DNA from: Pyrrhoderma lamaoense
Taxonomy: Eukaryota; Basidiomycota; Agaricomycetes; Hymenochaetales; Hymenochaetaceae
Length of the DNA: 64,000 nucleotides
Reading direction: 5' to 3'
Assembly: GCA_002794735.1 (NCBI GenBank)
Contig: NBAZ01000004.1
Location: 1-64,000 of the forward strand
A program made the position numbers and the translations under genes. The notes under the pieces were generated by a model that worked only from the letters and a program-made list of their open reading frames with translations, made no database searches and was not told where the DNA came from. The first letter of the stretch is position 1; every line of letters begins with the position of its first letter. Below, piece by piece: positions 11,501-22,708 of this stretch.

Positions 11501-14500
11501 TGTATAATGTTGCTTCTAACCACATGTTCGTGACTCCCCGTAAGTAAGAGAAGGCTGAGAGCCTCGTTGGCAAGGTTAGTGATGTCTTCAAAACGCATGA
11601 ACTTCGCCCAGATAAGAAATTCGGACATCTACGGATAAGGGGTTAGTTTTTGTCCTATGATGGCTGCCATACCACATACATCTGATGAGGACCCTCGCGT
11701 AAGTTGCTATATCTTTGGTTGAGCCAGAAATCACAAGTATGCTCTATCAGAGGATACATTGATTCATCAAACCCAGCCATAGTGATGTTTAACACCCTCT
11801 CAAGACCTAAGAGACACTATCTGTAAGTTTCTCTTCTAATTCTGGAAACAGAGTTAATAGATAACTAACTGGACAATGTGGTACTAGGTAGGGAAACGGT
11901 CCTCGCTAGGGTTGAAAGTTCGAGTCGTTCTTCAAGTAGATAACACCTCAACAAGCCGAAGTCTGAGGCACAAAGATCATCCCTTGCTCTGAGGTTAAAG
12001 AGAGAAAGTATGTCAAGTATATAACAGGCGTCGGCAGGATTTGCTCCCCTAACCGAAGAAGGATGCATCCTATAAACCTCTTATAAGAATAGAGACTATG
12101 ATGACTATTCTGCAGCAAGTCTTGAAGGATACTCTGGATTGTCTTTTTTTTAAGTTGACTATTTGTAACATTCAAGACAAACCAATCAAGAGATACTCTA
12201 TATGTGATGATTAGTGACAATCTATATATGAAGAAAATAGCCTAAGATGGTGCACCCATACCGGCCAAGGACATCTTTATCCAACAAGGTAATCAATCTA
12301 CTATGCTTAGGTGGAGTGTGCTGAAGGAAATCTGACAAAGCAGGTTCATAAAGACGTTTGACAACCACAGCAACCCGAGATATTCCGATAACTGAGACCG
12401 GTTCGCTTATAAGCCGGATCCAGTCCACCAACTCATATGCTCTAAGTGACTTCGAGTGTTCATCGTCTTTCATAAGACTTAGTCTCGAGTTTCTATTACC
12501 AGTGCCAAAGCTTACTCACCAGTTCTAAGGTTTTCGACGTGGCTGACAAAATCTTCCACTGCCTCCAAGTCTGTTAAGCTTGTATGCTCCATATCAGACT
12601 CAGTCCATGACACGCAGCAGTCAATATAAGATTCCAGTAACTCGCACTCCCTTTTTAAGGCAAAACTAATATCCGGATGACCATCAAATAGACTTGTATC
12701 GCAATTCGCTGCCGAAATCAGACTATCCACAAGAATTTTACATGACCTAACACTAGTCTGTTTCCCCATGAGACTACTAACAAGCTTCCGAGTGAACGTT
12801 GTTAACGCGAGCGCTTCAGATGGAGAAACTAGACTTCCCCTATTCTTGCGCTGAGTTGTTCTAATAGTGTGACTAGTACTGGGCTGACGTTTAAGTCGTG
12901 TGATGAAGCCGTTTGACTAACTTCTTCGGGCGATGAATGTGCGAGACTGTTTGCAAGTTTTTCAAGTTCCTCAAGGTAACGATGTGGTGTCTTTGAGAAA
13001 CGTTGCATGCAAGTATCCAAAAAGAGGGCGACACATTCCCTTTCATCTGAAAGTATCGTACCATCCGGGCTTTCACTGTCTTGAGAACGCACACTCAGCG
13101 GAATTGAACTAAGCCAAAGGGAGAATTCGTCAGGATCATGTTGAAAGAGCAAACTGTCACGAAGTGCTTGTATGAGAATATCCTTGATTTCCTCCCTAAT
13201 GATGTTCTGCTTTGCTCTGTAGTATAATCTTAGAAGATCCAATAAAATTGATGTGCCTAAGTACCAAGGACTGAGCACCCGACATTTCAGATAGAACTTT
13301 AAATGGACGTACCAGTTTTCGAAGGCCATATGAACTGGCTATCTTCCTTGATCATCCTAAGGACGTGAAGTTCTTGTAGTACATATATCTCCTTCAGATT
13401 TTTCGTCTTCATTACCATACTTTCTGGCTTTTGGACGACTTGCAATGACTTTCCTATGTCATACCTTGCTTCCAAGTAAAGTGAAGAGACGCACTTTTGA
13501 TATAGTAAAATCAGCCTTTGTGCCACTTCAGACAACATCATTGTCTTAAGAGACTTAGTCTCTGTCTTGCATGCATTAGCGAAAGCTATTATAACTTGAA
13601 ACTCAGGAATACGCCTCCGTAGTTCATTAGCGACCTCGGTGCATCGCCGTATCCACTGACCACCATTCTCATCCTCTCCTAGGAATTACCAATATGCCGA
13701 AAGATTCGGTTGATTGAATCGTACTTTTTTAAACAGCGCGCGAGTGCAAGGGCACTGACGTGCTGCATTAAGGCATTAGGAAGCAGAAGTGCCTTAGAGA
13801 AAACAGCTTTGAGATTAGTCGTGGGAACTATGTTCTCTACGATGGTAGAGAGTGGAGGGGGCATGGGCTTGTATAACTCCTCTGCGACATCTGTGGAAGA
13901 CAGTGTATCGGTCTTTCGAATGTAAAAACATTCAGTTGGGGGCTTTAAGGAGACTACTGAGCCAAGAAAAGTAATGCCAATAAGCCACTTGTTTGAGACC
14001 CTAGGTTCCAAGGTAAGGCCTATCGACCTTATAAAGTTCGCGGATAACTCGGGGCACGCAGCCAGTATCCGAAGAGCTAACTCTTGTTGACGCAGATCCT
14101 CATTCACTTTAAGCATTTTCAGAACATTTGCAAGTACTTTGTTATACAACTTTCCACTGCTTTGAAAACTTTGATCATCTAAGGGCATCTCAGAATCCTG
14201 TCGTGGGTACCATCCAGAATCGGCAAAACATATACCACTTCCTGGATGCGTGCAAATTGCTAAAAGAAAGTGATGTACGACGTTGGCCGGAATGTTGTCT
14301 TCAGAACCAGGTTCCGGAGATGACCTTTTATATATATTGATAAGCTAGGGTTTTACTTCAGGTTAATGTTCTTTGGTCAAGATAAAGTATGCCTTACATG
14401 TTGCATTGTCTCTTCTGCAAAGATACTAATCTTTAAAGAGCGTTTTACTTTTGGATCCTTCCATAATTTGTTCCATAAGACGTCGAGTGTAAATTGAATG

Positions 14501-15400
14501 ACGATAGGAGGATCCATGTGAAGCCCTTTAAACAAAAGAGTAACCAATTCTTTATTGTGTTCTATGAATTCTGTTTTGATTGTGGAGGAAAAGGAGATGA
14601 AGGAAGTAATGAGCTGTATGCAGAGGGTTCGTATATCCGGATCAACCAAGGGGTTAGATACACGACATTTTCTTTCCTTCGAGAGTGAAGTAGTCGTCGA
14701 AGAGTCTTCTAATTTTTAGAGTGCGTTTGAGAAGGCATTAGAAATTAACACACCTTCGAGTCCCAGGGTTGCGCTTCCAAGAGATGTCTCTGTTCGGAGC
14801 CTTCTGCAAAAAGCGAGATCGATTTTAACAATTTGAGTGCCGATAAACACAGTTCACGATGCCCCCCACAAACAAAATTTCTTAGTTTCTTTGTCCACTG
14901 GTCAGACAGGAGAGTTTGTATAAGGGGTCTTCCAAGAGTATAATCCAAAGAATACTGAGTAGTGAGGTTTAGAAGACAGGACAGGATTGACAAGCATAAA
15001 CAGATCATCTTTGGCTAAAGTTCCAATTGATTTACTATAGTTAAGGCTTGAGATTTTATCGAGGTAACTTACTTCAGTTATAGCCTCGAGTACGGAGAAT
15101 AAGTCGCTAGCACCGGTACAACATTCGAGCCATTCCCTTGCTAGCGAAAGACGGGGGTCCCTTGGGTCGAGTCTGTCTTCCGATGCTTTTATGGATAGAT
15201 AGTTACGTAAACTGATGATAGCTTTACAAGATGTAAAAGCAATCAGTACAATGAAGAGGTGTATTTGTGTTTTGCTCACCTTCTCGAGAAACAGATGTTT
15301 CGTTAGCAAGTAAATATGCGTGTATACTTTTCCCAGAGGAATATAGGGACTGTTGCTGGACTGCAACGCTTAGCTGTCCCTTTTCTTGATCGTTTCTCAT
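8525..15400 (-). CDS. URB1: Nucleolar pre-ribosomal protein URB1/NPA1, many exons
   Basis: URB1/Npa1 is a very large helical-repeat protein needed for early 60S subunit assembly in the nucleolus. The N-terminal Npa1 domain shows DPRDPRLSLAREWLECCTGA. The middle has the hallmark VHHFLLAICTHPGSGICF followed by ADSGWYPR. The C-terminal NopRA1-type region shows YDPVFILLLLAKVL, LRGIFYPATFTYPKTARFLL and EDWKLLKRRHTWDLLASLF. The last exon ends at 8525. The start is uncertain: an ATG at 15400 (MRNDQEKGQLS) is in frame, and the frame remains open further upstream. There are at least a dozen short introns. A frame break at 13682-13683 separates FRHIGNS from GEDENGGQWIRR. Other junctions near 13320 and 14700 also look one base short. 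Confidence 0.85.
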
Positions 15401-15698
15401 AATTTGATGAACATTGGCGAGATGTCGCTCAATTTTCTTGTACTGGTCTAGAATTTGTGGTCATAAATTTACAGTAGCAGCATTTCTATCTACATCTGAA
15501 TATTTTTGTTCCGCGACTCTAGATGTGAATACTTCCAAAACGGGTTATAATGCCGATCAGTAGGCACACATATACACAAGCATTGCATATGCCAACATAC
15601 AAACATGCATAACTTAAAGCAGCACGAGAAGTCTGTGGCCCCTTTGGCTCAAATTCCTTACTTGCTCCTTCTCCCCATCTAGAAAGCGTGTTCCATCG
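15401..15698. promoter_or_regulatory. Divergent promoter, URB1 / P-loop NTPase
   Basis: About 300 nt between the two presumed starts carries no recognisable gene. The minus-strand frame at 15519-15704 overlaps the first exon of the NTPase and is not supported. Both flanking starts are provisional, so the true limits may differ. Confidence 0.3.
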
Positions 15699-17049
15699 AT
15701 GCAAGAACTTGAAGGTATATTTTCGAGGTTAATCATGGCCTCAATTTATGGACTTATCACCACATTATCCATAATCTAGCTGAAGAACGTGCCGTGCGTC
15801 GTGGGTTCATTTCGAACAAGAACCCAGACGACCCACCCGCACGTTACTCTGATCCCCGCCACCTTAATTGGCTCCCATTCCCCATACAACTCCTGGCCAA
15901 CCATCGCGATTCAATCTTCAACGGCAGTCAAAAGTACTGGTATTTGCATTTATTGGACGTCATATCTTTCGTCGCCTGTACGAGACTGCCGCAGATTTTG
16001 ATCAAGACCCTTTTCGGTCCTATTCAAAAGTTTGCGTACATGGAACTGCGGGAACGGGGAAATCTCATGTACTGGCCGCCTTAGCCTGTCTTCTCACCCA
16101 CGAGGGGAAACGCGTCGTATATGTTCCAGATTGTATCCTTCTTCTTGAAAGTTTCTTCATAGAGATGCGTTCCGCTCTTCAATTTGCTTTTCCGGAACAT
16201 GCGACAGTTATGGACACATGGACCGAGACTGATCAAATACGTGACTTTGCTAGAGCATGGCGAAAATCTGGAACCATCTTTTTCGTTCTCGATCAACGTG
16301 AAGCCCTTGATACATTCCCAGATGATCCCGACAAGGAACGAAAAACTCAGGTGCGCATGTGGCTAGATGAGCTTCTTAGTCGCAACTATGTAGCTTTTAG
16401 TGCCTCTCCCGAATCCAAAACTCATAGAGTAAGACCGGGTCAAAGATCAAACATTAAGGAATTCGCTATGTTGACGGGCTTTGAAGAGGTAAACAAAGTG
16501 GAATTTGATTTCGTATTCGATTCTTATCACCATTGGCATAATATAGGATGAAATGAGTTGGTGGTGGAAACATAATGCTAAGCTTCTGCCAACAATCAGA
16601 CCCGATGAACGCAAGTTTATTGAAGAGCTGACGGGTTGCAATCCACTGCTTTTACGACCCCTTTTGCGCTCCAAAGAACGGCAATTTGTTGATTGTAAGG
16701 AAGCATTCATGGGCTCCGAGGAGATTATCTATGCTCGAACTTCTGTTATTTCGTTTCTAAACAAGAAGTCAGAAACATGGAATCCCACACAAGAAAGACT
16801 GTTTGTCTATCATGTTTTCTTTTTTGAATTTTCACTTATATCTTGTCTTTTATCAGTTTTTACAAACACATGGATGCCTGTGTGCGGGAAGTCTTTATGA
16901 CTGCACCCGATGAGGATATGTATGACCCGCGCTACTTCTTTTTCACCCTTGCCGGCGGGGCGTGGCAGGGTCACTGTCAGTGTGCTCTTGTCCGTGATGT
17001 AATGGAACAAAAAGTTCAGGAATATAGGGAAGCGCAGAAAAAGCGTTGA
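15699..17049 (+). CDS. P-loop NTPase of lineage-specific (Crinkler/RHS-like) type
   Basis: This is a predicted ATPase of unknown role. Exon 1 reads MQELE and joins across a 64-nt intron (15717-15780) to AEERAVRRGFISNKNP. Walker A is VHGTAGTGKSHVLAAL, and a Walker B-like strand is TIFFVLDQREALD. After a further intron at about 16489 come DEMSWWWKH and the motif FIEELTGCNPLLLRPLL. The last exon starts at about 16853 and ends EYREAQKKR at 17049. The layout resembles expanded fungal and oomycete proteins often labelled Crinkler or RHS family, but I do not see a Crinkler N-terminal LFLAK-type motif, so that label is inference. One frame break occurs in AAAA at 15930-15933, between RDSIFNGSQK and VLVFAFIGRHIFRR. 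The gene is divergent from URB1. Confidence 0.6.
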
Positions 17050-17080
17050 GATTCTGCTATTTTTCAATTCCTCCTCTTTT

Positions 17081-17088
17081 TGTACATG
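17081..17088 (+). promoter_or_regulatory. TGTACATG element in NTPase 3' region
   Basis: This UGUA-containing octamer begins 32 nt after the NTPase stop, inside a T-rich stretch. It fits the 3'-end or Puf-type motif seen behind CCT2, PRE1, the kelch gene and RFC1. Confidence 0.35.
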
Positions 17089-17207
17089 TGTTAATTTTCG
17101 GTTCTAAGCTATTTAACTGAATGTATCTTCCATCTTTATTTTGTATTGTTATTCCTACTGATAAGTAGAGGAAGACAAAAGAGCTAATACTGTCTCTATA
17201 CATACCC

Positions 17208-19099
17208 CTACTTACCATACTTCTCCCAACCAACTCTTTCGATAAGAGCAACCTTCGTATTGACTTCTTCTTCCTGCTTCTTCATGTATGTCTCCATCGC
17301 TGTAGTTAGATGAGGTATGCTAGCACCTAATATCCGTACAGCAAGAAGTGCTGCATTTGTTGAATTGTTGATTGCTACTGTCGCAACTGGAATACCCCTT
17401 GGCATTTGAACGATACTATGAAGTGAGTCTACTCCATCGAGCGTGCTTCCTTTGACCGGTACACCGATTACGGGAAGTGGTGTCATCGCCGCAACCATTC
17501 CTGGGAGGTGTGCAGCTCCACCTGCACCTGCTATGATAACACGAAGACCACGAGTGGCTGCTGCCCTTGCATAATGGAACATACGATCTGGTGTTCGATG
17601 AGCAGAGACAATTGTAAGTTCGTATGGCACACGAAAATAGTCAAGAATGTGGGCGGCAGTTATCATAACAGGTAGATCACTATCTGAACCCATGATAATA
17701 CCAACTAAGGGATGTTTTGAAGATTGGCCTGAACCGGCTTCTGGTAACGAAGGAGCATGATAATCTGTAGACTCAGGAGTGGAATCGGGCAAATCTTGAA
17801 GAAGGAGTCGAAGGCTTTCAGATGCAGATGCATCACTGTCTCCCACTACAGTGATATGACCCATCTTTCTGCCTTTTCTACTTTCCCGTTTACCGTAAAG
17901 GTGGATGGATGCACCTCGTGTTTGTAGGGCAGTACGGGTCAATTTGTTTATTTCCTCACTGGACTCCGAGTAACCTAACAAGTTAAGCATGACAGCACTA
18001 TGTACCTTCATGTCTGTCACCCCAATAGGTAAGGAAAGGATGGCTCGAAGATGATTCTCGTATTGCGAAGTATAACAGGCTTCAATAGTATAGTGCCCGG
18101 AATTATGGGGACGTGGTGCGATCTCATTGATAAGTATCGATTCTGAACGATATTTCATTAAAAATTGTAGCCTGGTGATTATACACTTGAGACTAACCAT
18201 CATCTAGAAGAAACATTTCAACACCAAAAACACCAGCACCAGATAAAGTCTTGACAGCTTCTTCAGCAAGTTTTTGTGCCTGGGAATAAACAATTGGATT
18301 CGGGTGACGAAGGGGTGCATATACAAGATGGCAAATATTGTCTTTATGCACAGTCTCTACAGTGGGATAGGAGAAGACATCACCAGAAGTAGATCGAACA
18401 ACCATGACTGCAATTTCCTTTGCCAAGGAATCATGCGCTCTGCATATAGGGGTCGATTACCAAGAGCGGTGATAGCTTCTTCTGACTGAGAGAAATCCTG
18501 TAATACAAAATTTCCCCTTCCATCATAGGCCATTGTTTTACTTTTCAACATCAGAGGAAGCCCGAGCTTTGTTACAGCATCTTTAATACCTTCCAATGAC
18601 GATTTGACTTCTATATATTCCGCTACCGGTAATTGATGTGCGGACAAATGAGACTTTTGCACATATTTGTCCTGAATTATTCTGATAGTTGCGGGACTGG
18701 GGTGAATTTCGACTTGTGAAGTTTTTTCCAGTTCTTCGAGTACGGCAACGTCGACATGCTCGATTTCAATGGTAAGGACATCAACTTTTGCAGCTAGTTC
18801 ACGTATTTTGTCCGGGTCTGAAAAAGAACCTTGTACATGCCCGATAGGAGACGAGATAACTTGCTTAGCTGGGGCCTGCAAATCCGAATCCAAAAAAATA
18901 ATATCTATATTAAAGAGTGAAGCTGGGACCGCTAACATTCGCCCTAATTGGCCACCCCCTATGCGCTTCTGATGAGGTTTGAACCTTCATGAAAAGTTAA
19001 TTTCTTGATATCATAGTTATTCATGAGTCATTCTGCAGATATGCCGATGTGAGGAAACGACGCACTCTCACCTAGGACACCAATCTTCCTCTTGTCCAT
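17208..19099 (-). CDS. ADE2: Phosphoribosylaminoimidazole carboxylase (PurK-PurE fusion)
   Basis: ADE2 carries out the AIR carboxylation step of purine synthesis in the cytosol. Exon 1 is short ([10 protein letters not shown], start 19099). After an intron of about 110 nt, [15 protein letters not shown] begins the ATP-grasp PurK domain, which includes [25 protein letters not shown] and [19 protein letters not shown]. The C-terminal PurE domain has [23 protein letters not shown] and [20 protein letters not shown], ending at 17208 with VGWEKYGK. A frame break at 18423-18426 separates LYAERMIP from [11 protein letters not shown], consistent with one lost base in the TTGG run. The domain order matches fungal Ade2. 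Its 3' end converges on the NTPase gene 158 nt away. Confidence 0.93.
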
Positions 19100-19331
19100 T
19101 GTTATACGGTAAGGGTAAATTTGTGTTGAAGAATAAGTTGAGACACTTATTTTAATGTCCAAATGTGGTAATCATTATCCAAAATTGGAAGACCTTGCTT
19201 AATGGCCGGCTAAACATTGACTAAATGTATATATGTGCCAATAATGTAGTAGATTATTATCGTATTGACAAAGAAAACTTTACAGATTGATGAGAAATAT
19301 ATAAAACCTTGATACTTATTGTATGTTAAGT

Positions 19332-20743
19332 TTATCTGTAATCATCAAACTCATAGCTTAGGCACGTGAACTCTTCTGAGGCTAGTTCCATCTGCGTGTG
19401 TTGATAGTATCTTTTCGATTGATCTTGCAAGTTCTGTGGGTGCTTCCTGAGGTATCTTTCCACAAAATTGTCAGAGCTACACATGTTAGCAAGTCCTAAG
19501 TAACATACAAGATGCCCTGAGTTTTGAATATAAGAAACTGACGCGAAGACTCTAGGAGACGTAGAGTCTATCAGCGCATCATGCACCTCTCGTGGGCTAG
19601 ATAACAATAAGCAACGAATGTGATGTAAACATGGATGAGATAGAACAAACATATGCTCGTTTTTATTTCCGAATATAATATGAACAGGTAGGCGAGAGCA
19701 AGCTTCATTTAAATGAGATACAGGTTTCGTTGGCCCATCGGCATCTCTATACATTGCCTTTATGATCTATACATCAGTCCAGCTTAAATGAGAAACAATC
19801 AGAAGATATACCGCTTCTTCGTCGCGAGAGCAGCAAAGAGTAACACCATTATATGGGGTATGTAGAAATTGAGCTCCATGATGTGTTTTAAACCATATTC
19901 CTGATAGACTGCATATTATACTAGAAGAGTTTTCAACGAAATACAATGAGGACTCACGACGTAGATTTCTAGAATCCTTGGATCCCAATTGCTCGCCCGT
20001 CCATGTTCCTTCATCATTTTCAGGGCTGCTTCTCTGCTTGACCATACGTCACGCCTTTCATATGCTCCACGAACCATATTGAAACGTAAGGTTTCCAGGA
20101 CTCCCGGTCCATTCGGGCTTAACATAGGCTCGACCAAGATGATTGATTGAAAGGGTAGAGTTGGTGTAATAGATTGCAGACTAGCCCTATCCACCTCCTA
20201 GTAAGATAATCTAGAAGAAAATAAAGTATGATAGACAACAGACATGGCTACACCACCTAGCGAATGACCAACGCCAATAAGCTTCCGCTTTCTAAAGTCT
20301 ACATCAAGGACATCAGAGCAGAGGAAGCGGTGTACTGCTTGGGCATATTTTCCACAGGTAACTGGCATAAATAAGTAAGCCTTTAGTGCCCTTTAGTGTC
20401 ATGGACAAGAAAGCACAGAATTACAGTTAAGCTTGTTTTCTGGCAATGCCAATGCTTCTTCATTCAAAGCTGATGAAGCACCATGGTTTGGACATTCAAC
20501 AGACCACGCCTCTAGAAAAAATATTTTTCTACTTTCTTGTAGTTTAATGTATATATCATTTAAGGTGGGTTCCCAAATCTCTTTATGGAATCCTGTGGAG
20601 TGCAAAAAGATCAAAGTAACTCTGGAAATCGGAGTTGAGTTATCCAGTCGAGGGATATAGCGCTTAGCTGTTATATGAAATGGGTATGAGTTATCTGGCG
20701 GAAGCATATATCCCATAATGTGAAATCTAGTATTTGTACCCAT
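19332..20743 (-). CDS. Alpha/beta hydrolase (Lpx1-like layout)
   Basis: This is a predicted serine hydrolase. It starts at 20743 with MGTNTRFHIMGYMLPP. The oxyanion-region strand is VTLIFLHSTGFHKEIWEP, followed by CPNHGASS, the nucleophile elbow GVGHSLGGVA, SIILVEPML, VHIIFGNKNEH (possible acid region) and SGHLV (possible catalytic His) near the end. The spacing resembles peroxisomal Lpx1-type lipases and related fungal hydrolases. No clear PTS1 tripeptide ends the protein (it ends FDDYR), so the location is unknown. Introns fall near 20400-20360, 20235-20195 and 19950-19910. The substrate is unknown. It is transcribed away from the secreted-protein gene to its right. Confidence 0.7.
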
Positions 20744-21515
20744 TGGATAGAAGGTGCAGCTATTCGAATATTACTGTATTGCTACTTGAACTTGTTAACA
20801 CGTGTATTTGTTACGACTTTAAATTTGATACAAATTCTTAAATTCCCACGCCTCTAAACGTAGATCTGAGAGAGATTTGTAAGCTTAGAGCTATTTCAAT
20901 TTTCAAGAAATTTCTTCCGTGAGTTGCGAAGTAGGCCAGGAAGCAGCCTTGGGTTTTGTCTCACTCTCTTTCGCTCACTTTATACATACGTCCCTTATCC
21001 CACGACTTCAGCTATTTCCAGAAGAAGCTGAGAGTGTACTACGTTGTACCCATACAATCGTTATGCACAACCCATGTTTTTGAAGTATATGTACAGGTAC
21101 ATCTGTACTTTTTTCTAACTTCTTTTTTGTATGATCAATCCTCGTAACGTGCACTTAACAACGGTCTTCAATAATGTTAATTGTTAAGTTCCATCCTCAA
21201 CAGTTTTTCTCAGAAGCAACCTAAAAACAATAAAAACCGGCAAAAGACAATAGGTGCTAGCTATAGATGTGCCGTTTTGTCTCGTCTGTTATCTATTGTT
21301 CTTTCTACTGGTTCTAGCTTACTTAAGCGTGGTTACTTTACTATAAAGATGAAGAATCTTGAACTTCTCTTTCTTCCCTCCTACGCTAGGTTACTCTACT
21401 TTTTATACGGGCTGGATCCCTGTTCACACGGATAAAAGTTGCTACACTCATTTTTCCAGACTTTCAACCTCACTCTCAAGTTTAATATTACCCACTACTC
21501 ATTACTGACATATCA
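20744..21515. promoter_or_regulatory. Divergent promoter, hydrolase / secreted Ser-Thr protein
   Basis: About 770 nt without a supported gene. It is AT-rich with pyrimidine tracts and contains TGTACAGGTACATCTGTAC-like repeats near 21085-21107. Short + strand frames here lack coding character. Confidence 0.35.
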
Positions 21516-22354
21516 ATGTATTCCCTCCGATCTCTTCTTTACACGGCATTCTTCGGGCTTCTTTATGTACAGGCGAGCCCTATCTATCCCATGTCACAAG
21601 ACCCTATGGCAAGAAAGGATGCTAGTAAGTCTCACAAAAAAACTAATACTATGGATCTCTTGGATCTCATCGTTATAATATAGGTAGCCATACATTTTCT
21701 ATCAGCAAGCGTCAAGACAACGCAATCGGGAATATACAATCAACTCTTGTACCCATTTCTCCTTCTACTGGTACAACATCTTTGGGAAACACTGCGATCA
21801 CGAGTTCTACGTTTGTTTCCTCACCTTCTCCGTCGGTATCGTCTGCTGGTTTATCTAGCTTCAGCTCCGATGGGATATCAACAATAAACAGTACTTCGTC
21901 CGTGATTGGGAACACACAAGTTGCAACAGTGACTGTTACTATTACAATCACAAATCTGGCCCCAGCTGAGACGGCCGAATCATCTTCTGCACTCTCTGGA
22001 GCTTCGGCTACAATCACTGGCGTTAGCTCCGAAACTACAGCCAGTGAAAACGCGTCAACGACGGGCCTCACCTCATCAAGTATTGTCCTAACCCAGCCAG
22101 CTGTATCCTCATCTTTTGTTAGTGCCGGAGAGACTGGCTTTAGTCAGGAGTTCACCACTCCTACAGGCACCTCTTCGCTGCCAATTTCTACTGCTACATC
22201 TACTTCAAACACCTTCAACACTGTAACCAGCTTTTCTTCGGATGTTCCTTCCACTACCATTCAGCTGACAACTTCAACCCCGACATTGTCCACATCTGTA
22301 TCCCAACTTTTTGCTTCCAGTGATATAGCATTCTTGCTGACGGCAACTATTTAA
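21516..22354 (+). CDS. Secreted Ser/Thr-rich (mucin-like) protein
   Basis: Exon 1 encodes a signal peptide (MYSLRSLLYTAFFGLLYVQA, then SPIYP). A 60-nt intron is removed at about 21609-21668, and the second exon begins SHTFSISKRQDN with a possible Kex2-type KR site. The rest, to 22354, is dominated by Ser, Thr and Ala, with a TVTVTITITNL segment and no domain that I recognise. This composition fits a heavily O-mannosylated wall or surface protein, which the Pmt1 gene in this window would act on; that link is inference. The C-terminus (FASSDIAFLLTATI) is only weakly hydrophobic, so a GPI anchor is doubtful. It is flanked by the hydrolase (divergent) and the 5-phosphatase (convergent). Confidence 0.65.
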
Positions 22355-22708
22355 CGTATCATCTTACTCTCTCATGGACATTTACAAACGTGTATCCCTT
22401 ATCATCTTTTCAATCCATACAGGATCATTCTCTTAGACAAAAAATTGCAGACACTTACCTTACTTTAAAGTGATTTATGTACCGTGATATCTTAGTGATC
22501 TTGGATAATCCAATTAGAACTCACCAGTATCTGGCAGAATTTAATTTACTAGCAACTACGTTGTCCGTTAGTATAAACTCTACTGCTACAAGTATAGTAA
22601 TTACAAGAAAACTGTGTAAGAGATATGACTTAGGTCCGACTTCAAAAGAGCATGATTAACTTAACATAATTCTACTAACAGAAAGCATCTACTCCCACTA
22701 ATGTCACA
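22355..22708. other. Convergent 3' intergenic region
   Basis: About 350 nt between the secreted-protein stop and the 5-phosphatase stop. There is no supported gene. A 60-codon + strand frame at 22477 lacks features. Confidence 0.35.

Noticed and set aside
15519..15704. Minus-strand frame proposed as a first exon of URB1
   Set aside because: It overlaps the NTPase exon 1 and has no splice route in frame to the URB1 N-terminal exon.
18970..18990. GGTTCAAACCT word resembling a tRNA B box
   Set aside because: It lies in the ADE2 intron with no A box, acceptor stem or cloverleaf nearby.
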